The position numbers and the translations under genes were made by a program. From the NCBI RefSeq assembly GCF_001667275.1, contig NZ_LZHV01000077.1, positions 1 to 64,000 of the forward strand: a DNA stretch of 64,000 nt. The letters run 5' to 3'. Positions within the stretch are counted from its first letter, which is position 1; the number at the start of each line of letters is the position of its first letter. Origin of the DNA: Mycobacterium sp. ACS4054. GTDB taxonomy: Bacteria; Actinomycetota; Actinomycetes; Mycobacteriales; Mycobacteriaceae. The notes beneath the pieces are model-generated. The model had not been told where the DNA came from, did no database searches, and saw only the letters and a list, made by a program, of their open reading frames with translations. Positions 59,114-64,000 of this stretch are shown here, one piece after another.

Positions 59114-60757
59114 TCAGGCGAGGTTGGACCGGCGCGGATAGGCGATGCTCGGGTCGGTGAGGACGTTGACCACCGACGGCAGGCCGCTGGCGAAGGCGCG
59201 TTCCAGCGCCGGCCGCAGCTCGACGGGCGCGGAGACCAGCTCGCCGTGGCCGCCCAGGGCGCGCACCACCTCGTCGTAGCGGGTGCCCGGACGCAGTTCC
59301 GCCACGACCGAGTAGCCGTACAACGCCTCCATGGGGTGCTTCTCCAGCCCCCAGATCCCGTTGTTGCCGATCACCGAGACGACGGGCACGTTGTGCCGGA
59401 CCAGGGTGTCCCATTCCATCCCGCTGAAGCCGAACGCGCCGTCGCCCTGCAGCAGGACGACCTGACGGTCCGGCCGGGCCAGCTTGGCGGCCAGGGCGTA
59501 ACCGGGGCCCGAGCCGAGGCAGCCGTACGGGCCGCTGTCCAGCCAGCAGCCCGGCTGGTAGCTGTCGATGACCCGCCCGGCGTAGGACCCGAAGTCGCCG
59601 GCGTCGATCACCACGATGGCGTCGCGATCCAGCATCGGCGCGAGTTCGGAGTACACCCGCATCGGATGCAGCGGGGTGCGGTCGTCGGCCAGCTCGGCCT
59701 TTTCCTTTGCCCGCGCCGCGGTTTCCGCCGCCCGCAGTTCGTCGATCCAGTCGCGGTGGTCGCTGTGGCCCCCGGGGGCCAGCGCCGCCAGTATCGAAAG
59801 CAGGTCGCCGTACAGTTCGGCCTCGACCGGGCGGGGATGTTCGCGTTCGGGTTCGGCGCGGTCGGCCACGATGAGCCGCGTCTGCGGCCCGAACACCGCC
59901 CCGAAGCCCAGCCGGAAGTCCATCGGCACGCCGACGATCAGCGCAACGTCGGCCTCCCCCAACGCTTTTCCGCGCACCCGCGAGAACGCCAACGGGTGAT
60001 CGGCGGGCACCGCGCCGCGAGCCATCCCGTTCATCAGCACCGGGATCTGTAGTTCCTCGGCGAGCCGTAGCAGGGCCGCCTCCCCGTGTCCCCACCACAG
60101 GTTGGTGCCCGCCATGATCACCGGCCGCTGCGCGGCGGACAGGACGCCGGCGGCCCGGCCGAGCGCCTCGCCATCGGGAGCGGGCCCCGGCGGCAGGTCG
60201 GCGAGGGCGCCGGGGCGGCCGTGATCCTCGGACATGGAAAAGACGTGGTCCATGGGGAAGTCGACGAAGCCGACGCCCGACGGCGCGCCGACCGCCGCCC
60301 GCAACGCCTCGTCGACGAGCCGGCCGGCGTCCTCGGCCGACTGGGCCGTGGCGGCGAACCGCGCCAGCGGCGCCACGAACGGCACGTGGTCGATCTCCTG
60401 CAGCGAGCCCATGCCCCAGCGCTGCGCGGGCGCCCGGCCACCCAGCACCACCAGGGGCGAGGAGTTCTGCTGCGCCGCCGCCATCGCGCTCATCCCGTTG
60501 GTGACGCCCGGTCCCGCGGTGAGAGCGGCCACGCCGGGCACCCTGGTGACCTTCGACCAGCCCTCGGCGGCGAAGGCGGCGGTCTGTTCGTGGCGGGTGT
60601 CGACCAGCCGAATGCCCTCCTCGCGGCAGCCGTCGTAAACGGAGAACAGGTGTCCGCCGGACAACGTGAAGACGGTGTCGACCCCGCTGGCCCGCAGCCG
60701 TCGCGCGACCAGCCGGCCGGCGTGCAATGTTTGTGTGGGGATGGCGTCGGTGCTCAT
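59114..60757 (-). CDS. ilvG: Acetolactate synthase-like ThDP enzyme IlvG
   Basis: Thiamine-diphosphate enzyme of the acetolactate synthase/oxalyl-CoA decarboxylase superfamily, 547 residues as in Rv1820. Seen: the catalytic Glu in VDTRHEQTAAFAAEG, the central FAD-type domain and, in the C-terminal third, the ThDP/Mg motif GDGAFGFSGMEWDTLVRHNVP with VIGNNGIWGLEKHP. The usual role given is branched-chain amino acid synthesis, but the main enzyme is IlvB, and IlvG has not been shown to be required; another 2-ketoacid substrate is possible. It starts divergently from the Rv1819c-type transporter gene, with a leaderless -10 (TAGGCT, 6 nt). Confidence 0.92.
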   Translation of the reverse strand: MSTDAIPTQTLHAGRLVARRLRASGVDTVFTLSGGHLFSVYDGCREEGIRLVDTRHEQTAAFAAEGWSKVTRVPGVAALTAGPGVTNGMSAMAAAQQNSSPLVVLGGRAPAQRWGMGSLQEIDHVPFVAPLARFAATAQSAEDAGRLVDEALRAAVGAPSGVGFVDFPMDHVFSMSEDHGRPGALADLPPGPAPDGEALGRAAGVLSAAQRPVIMAGTNLWWGHGEAALLRLAEELQIPVLMNGMARGAVPADHPLAFSRVRGKALGEADVALIVGVPMDFRLGFGAVFGPQTRLIVADRAEPEREHPRPVEAELYGDLLSILAALAPGGHSDHRDWIDELRAAETAARAKEKAELADDRTPLHPMRVYSELAPMLDRDAIVVIDAGDFGSYAGRVIDSYQPGCWLDSGPYGCLGSGPGYALAAKLARPDRQVVLLQGDGAFGFSGMEWDTLVRHNVPVVSVIGNNGIWGLEKHPMEALYGYSVVAELRPGTRYDEVVRALGGHGELVSAPVELRPALERAFASGLPSVVNVLTDPSIAYPRRSNLA

Positions 60758-60763
60758 AACCGC

Positions 60764-60769
60764 AGCCTA
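60764..60769 (-). promoter_or_regulatory. -10 element of ilvG (leaderless)
   Basis: TAGGCT on the minus strand lies 6 nt before the ilvG ATG. The divergent gap also holds a CCTTCG-C-CGAAGG palindrome near 60787. Confidence 0.5.
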
Positions 60770-60850
60770 TCCAGATCCTTCCGGTACCTTCGCCGAAGGA
60801 TTTGAAGTTCCAGCACAGTCCACCGGCTCGATCGTGAGGAGTAAGCGACC

Positions 60851-62776
60851 ATGGGCCCAAAGCCGTTCAAGCCCTCGATCAACTGGTCGGCGGCCGCCGT
60901 GGATTCCCTCCGGTGGGTCGCCATCGCGTGGTTGATCAGCGCCGTGTGTCTCTTCGTCGCGCTGGTGGCGTTCCGGTACCTCACGCCGTGGGGGCGGCAG
61001 TTCTGGCGGATCACCCGCGGCTACTTCGTCGGGGCGCGCAGCGTCGGTGTGTGGCTGATGCTCGGGGTGTTGTTGCTCTCGGTGTTGCTGTCGGTGCGGC
61101 TGACGGTGTTGCTCAGCTACCAGGGCAACGATCTGTACACGGCGGTGCAGAAGGCGGTGCAGGGCGTGGCGGCCGACGACGACGCGGTCAAACAGTCCGG
61201 CATTCATGGCTTCTGGATGTCGATCGCCATCTTCAGCGTGCTGGCCACCCTGTACGTCATCCGGTTCATGATCGACATCTACCTGACGCAGCGGTTCATC
61301 ATCGCCTGGCGCATGTGGCTGACCGCCCACCTCACCGACGACTGGCTCGACGGCAGGGCCTACTACCGGGACCTGTTCATCGACAACACGATCGACAACC
61401 CCGACCAGCGCATCCAGCAGGACATCGACATCTTCACCGCGAATGCCGGTGGTACGCCGAACATTCCGTCGAACGGGACCGGCAGCACCCTGCTGTTCGG
61501 GGCGGTCAATGCGGTGGCCTCGGTGATCTCGTTCGCGGCGATCCTGTGGAACCTGTCCGGAAACCTCAACGTGTTCGGCGTCGACTTCCCGCGCGCGATG
61601 TTCTGGACGGTCCTGGTGTATGTGTTCGTCGCCACGCTGGTCGCCATCTGGCTGGGGCATCCGTTGATCCGGCTGAGCTTCAACAACGAGAAACTCAACG
61701 CCGCGTTCCGGTATGCCTTGGTGCGCCTGCGGGATGCCGCCGAGGCCGTGGGCTTCTACCGCGGTGAGCGCGTCGAGCGGTCGCAACTGTGGCGCCGGTT
61801 CACCCCGATCATCGACAACTACCGCAAGTTCGTGCGCCGAACCATCATCTTCAACGGCTGGAACTGGTCGGTGTCGCAGGCCATCGTCCCGCTGCCGTGG
61901 GTGATTCAGGCGCCGCGCTTGTTCGCTGGGCAGATCGACTTCGGTGACGTCGGCCAGAGCGCGACCGCCTTCGGCAACATCCACGATTCGTTGTCGTTCT
62001 TCCGGAACAACTACGACGCCTTTGCGGCCTTCCGTGCGGCCATCATCCGGTTGCACGGGCTGGTCGACGCCAACAGCCAGGGCCGTGCGCTGCCGAGCAT
62101 GCTGGTCAAGCCCAGCGAAGACTCGGCCGTCGAACTCCGCGACGTCGAGGTGCGCACGCCGAGCGGCGACCGGTTGATCGACCCGCTGGATGTTCAACTG
62201 GCCGAAGGTGATTCGCTGGTGATCACCGGGCGCTCCGGTGCCGGCAAGACCACGCTGCTGCGCAGTCTCGCCGAGCTGTGGCCGTACGCTTCCGGGACCC
62301 TGTGCCGCCCGGACGGCGACAACGCGACGATGTTCCTGTCGCAGCTGCCGTACGTGCCGCTGGGCAACCTGCGCACCGTGGTGTGCTACCCGAACTCGCC
62401 GGACGGCGTCTCCGAGGACGAGCTGCGTGAGGTGCTGAACAAGGTCGCCCTGGCCCCCCTGCTCGATCGGCTCGAGGAGGAACGGGATTGGGCCAAGGTG
62501 CTTTCGCCCGGCGAGCAGCAGCGTGTCGCCTTCGCGCGAATCCTGCTCACCAAGCCCAAGGCGGTGTTCCTGGACGAGGCCACCTCCGCGCTGGACGAGG
62601 GGCTGGAATTCGCGCTCTACCAACTGGTGCGGACCGAACTGCCGGACTGCGTGGTCGTGAGCGTCAGTCACCGGCCCACCGTCGAGCAGCACCACGAACA
62701 GGAGCTGCAACTGCTCGGTGGCGGACCGTGGCGGCTGGGTCCGGTCGAGGAGAAGAAGGAGCCTGCGCGCGTCTAG
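60851..62776 (+). CDS. bacA: SbmA/BacA-type ABC transporter (Rv1819c ortholog)
   Basis: Homodimeric importer of bulky hydrophilic solutes: in M. tuberculosis Rv1819c takes up vitamin B12 and antimicrobial peptides such as bleomycin. The 641 residues (Rv1819c: 639) contain an SbmA/BacA membrane domain with about six helices (LMLGVLLLSVLLSVRLTVLL, WRMWLTAHLTDDWLDGRAYY) and a fused ATPase domain at about 430-641 with Walker A ITGRSGAGKTTLLRSL, signature LSPGEQQRVAFARIL, Walker B AVFLDEATSALD and switch His in VVSVSHRP. GAGGAG lies 9 nt upstream of the ATG. It is divergent from ilvG and convergent with the flavoprotein gene, 5 nt apart, where M. tuberculosis carries PE_PGRS33. Confidence 0.95.
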   Translation: MGPKPFKPSINWSAAAVDSLRWVAIAWLISAVCLFVALVAFRYLTPWGRQFWRITRGYFVGARSVGVWLMLGVLLLSVLLSVRLTVLLSYQGNDLYTAVQKAVQGVAADDDAVKQSGIHGFWMSIAIFSVLATLYVIRFMIDIYLTQRFIIAWRMWLTAHLTDDWLDGRAYYRDLFIDNTIDNPDQRIQQDIDIFTANAGGTPNIPSNGTGSTLLFGAVNAVASVISFAAILWNLSGNLNVFGVDFPRAMFWTVLVYVFVATLVAIWLGHPLIRLSFNNEKLNAAFRYALVRLRDAAEAVGFYRGERVERSQLWRRFTPIIDNYRKFVRRTIIFNGWNWSVSQAIVPLPWVIQAPRLFAGQIDFGDVGQSATAFGNIHDSLSFFRNNYDAFAAFRAAIIRLHGLVDANSQGRALPSMLVKPSEDSAVELRDVEVRTPSGDRLIDPLDVQLAEGDSLVITGRSGAGKTTLLRSLAELWPYASGTLCRPDGDNATMFLSQLPYVPLGNLRTVVCYPNSPDGVSEDELREVLNKVALAPLLDRLEEERDWAKVLSPGEQQRVAFARILLTKPKAVFLDEATSALDEGLEFALYQLVRTELPDCVVVSVSHRPTVEQHHEQELQLLGGGPWRLGPVEEKKEPARV

Positions 62777-62781
62777 CGCGC

Positions 62782-64000
62782 CTACGCTCCCCCGGCCCCT
62801 CGGGCCGCGTGCGCTCCTGCGCGGCGCCCGAAGAACGAGCCCTCCCCCAGCTGCGTGCCGCTGGCGTAACCCTTGCCATCCTGGGCGATATTCGAGGCGC
62901 ACGCCCCGGCCGCGTACAACCCCGGCACCACGCTGCCGTCCGCGCGCAGCACCTCACCGTCCACGGACGTGGCCAGCCCGCCGATGGTGAAACCGGCATA
63001 CATCGCCTTGCCCAGCGACATGTCGAACGCGCCCCACGGCCCGTGATCCTGTGCCGCAAGGAATTCCGGTTGCTTGTGGAAATCGGGGTCTTCGCCGCGG
63101 GCGGCGTTGGCGTTGTACCGGTCCAGCGTGGCAACGAGGTTGCCCTCCGGAATGCCAAGCGCCGCTTCCATTTCCGGCACCGTTTCCCACCCGTCGATGA
63201 GCGGGACCAGCGGCATCTTGGGGTGCTCGAGGTGGGCCTCGTCGACGATGAGGAACGCCGCGCTGTCCGGCTGGTCCATGATGAACCCCGAGGTCCTGGA
63301 ATGGTATGAGTCCTCGGCCACGAAGCGCTGCCCGAGCTTGTTCACGATGATCCCGGTCAACAGGATCGACGGCGGGTACGGCGGGGCCGTGATGAAGATC
63401 TGATCCATGTGCTCGGTGGCGCCGCCGGCCGACACGCCCATCCGGATGCCCAGCCCGTCGTCGTAGGTGTTGCCCAGCACGAACGGCTTCTCGGCCAGCT
63501 TCGGCGTGTACTTGGCAACCATCTCCGGGTTCATCACAAAGCCCCCGGCAGCGATGATCACCGACTTTGCCTTCACCGCACCGGTTTCGGCGAAGTGCTT
63601 CCACATGACACCGCTGACCGCGCCCGAACCGTCCACGATGAGCTCGGTGGCGCCCGTCTCATACCGGATCTGCACGCCCAGGCTCGCGGCGCGCTTCAGC
63701 AGCAGGTCGATCACCATGCTGGCGCCCCCCGTGTCGCCGGGCACGGGCACCTTGTGGCCGCGCGGCGCCGGCACCGCCTTCTCCAGGAAGGGCCACACCT
63801 TCTCGTTGCCGGTGAACATCAGCCCCTCGGTGTTGGGCTGGATGACGGCCTTACCCGGGAAGTAGCTGCGCTCGAACTGAAAACCCAAGTCCTCCAACCA
63901 GTTGAAGTGCTCGACGCTGCCCTCGCAGTACGCCCGGATCTTGTCGTGGTCCGGCTTCCGGGACACGGCCACCAGGTACTTGTACATCTCCTCGGGCGAA
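62782..64000 (-). CDS. FAD-binding flavoprotein, KstD/fumarate reductase type (Rv1817 ortholog), 5' end outside the window
   Basis: The C-terminal ~406 residues of a flavoprotein of the FAD_binding_2 family (3-ketosteroid dehydrogenase/fumarate reductase-like; Rv1817 is 487). The N-terminal FAD dinucleotide fold lies beyond the window edge. Seen: VPGDTGGASMVIDLLLKRAA, the FAD-adenine strand KSVIIAAGGFVMNPEMV, TYDDGLGIRMGVSAGGATEHM, and the C-terminal FAD motif TIGGLATSVDGEV with VPGLYAAGACASN. These fit a dehydrogenase acting on steroid- or fumarate-like molecules, but the catalytic Tyr/Arg set cannot be judged from the fragment. The reading frame runs straight to base 64000. Confidence 0.88.
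   Translation of the reverse strand, partial: SPEEMYKYLVAVSRKPDHDKIRAYCEGSVEHFNWLEDLGFQFERSYFPGKAVIQPNTEGLMFTGNEKVWPFLEKAVPAPRGHKVPVPGDTGGASMVIDLLLKRAASLGVQIRYETGATELIVDGSGAVSGVMWKHFAETGAVKAKSVIIAAGGFVMNPEMVAKYTPKLAEKPFVLGNTYDDGLGIRMGVSAGGATEHMDQIFITAPPYPPSILLTGIIVNKLGQRFVAEDSYHSRTSGFIMDQPDSAAFLIVDEAHLEHPKMPLVPLIDGWETVPEMEAALGIPEGNLVATLDRYNANAARGEDPDFHKQPEFLAAQDHGPWGAFDMSLGKAMYAGFTIGGLATSVDGEVLRADGSVVPGLYAAGACASNIAQDGKGYASGTQLGEGSFFGRRAGAHAARGAGGA

Noticed and set aside
56616..59141. 841-codon open frame on the plus strand opposite secA2
   Set aside because: It is an antisense shadow of secA2 produced by high GC; its translation is rich in Arg/His/Gln/Val with no family motifs.
60767..62902. 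711-codon open frame opposite the Rv1819c ortholog
   Set aside because: Antisense shadow; low-complexity His/Arg/Gln translation, while the plus strand encodes a complete ABC transporter.

Overview
The window is chromosomal DNA from a slow-growing, high-GC mycobacterium, most likely a member of the Mycobacterium avium complex (MAC). Read in reverse it follows the M. tuberculosis order from Rv1873 to Rv1817 almost gene by gene: lldD2, Rv1868-1865c, adhA, Rv1861, apa, modCBA, Rv1856c/1855c, ndh, Rv1847, blaI/blaR, gnd1, guaB1, Rv1842c/1841c, glcB, Rv1836c, Rv1833c, gcvB, Rv1830-1828, garA, gcvH, Rv1825-1823, pgsA2, secA2, ilvG, Rv1819c, Rv1817. Species-level placement is inference: the urease cluster and both PE_PGRS genes that interrupt this order in M. 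tuberculosis are missing, which fits MAC. Ortholog names rest on remembered sequences and gene order, not on a search.

Layout. 1-8.8 kb: a GH13 glycosidase fragment, whose first ~100 bases look like assembly noise, a DUF1810 gene, lldD2, then a plus-strand block not found here in M. tuberculosis: Lon protease, a hypothetical, a Pro/Gly-rich secreted protein, an F420-type protein, a TfoX-N protein, a helix-hairpin-helix protein and a DUF72 protein. 8.8-15 kb: three minus-strand genes (Rossmann/PEP-synthase-like fusion, thiolase-like protein, double CaiB/BaiF CoA-transferase). 15-20.5 kb: UppP, DUF427, GNAT, SDR and phosphoketolase. 20.6-24 kb: CPBP protease, adhA, a small membrane protein, and the secreted Apa antigen. 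24-29.5 kb: molybdate ABC genes, split by a foreign plus-strand gene for a class III cyclase fused to a STAND-type NTPase and helical repeats. 29.7-33.5 kb: a degenerate SDR, an LLM oxidoreductase, a DUF4189 secreted protein and ndh. 33.5-39.2 kb: thioesterase, an IdeR-controlled small RNA (MrsI), blaI-blaR, gnd1, guaB1, and a displaced mbtK with its own IdeR box. 39.3-47.4 kb: a 41-codon leader ORF coupled to two CNNM/CBS proteins, malate synthase, a VWA protein, haloalkane dehalogenase. 47.4-64 kb: glycine cleavage P protein behind a tandem glycine riboswitch, MerR regulators, GarA, GcvH, a membrane cluster with PgsA2, SecA2, IlvG, the BacA-type transporter and a truncated flavoprotein.

Shared themes. 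Iron: MrsI and mbtK carry matching IdeR boxes (14 of 19 consensus bases each). C1/C2 and 2-oxoglutarate metabolism: gcvB, gcvH, garA and glcB lie close together. Envelope and export: SecA2, PgsA2, UppP, Apa, Rv1819c. Many genes show a TANNNT hexamer ending 6-7 nt before the start codon and no Shine-Dalgarno, the signature of leaderless mycobacterial transcripts; this helped to choose starts.

The least explained items are the cyclase-NTPase gene wedged into the mod operon, the displaced IdeR-box mbtK, the leader ORF ahead of the CNNM pair, and several unassigned operator-like palindromes.
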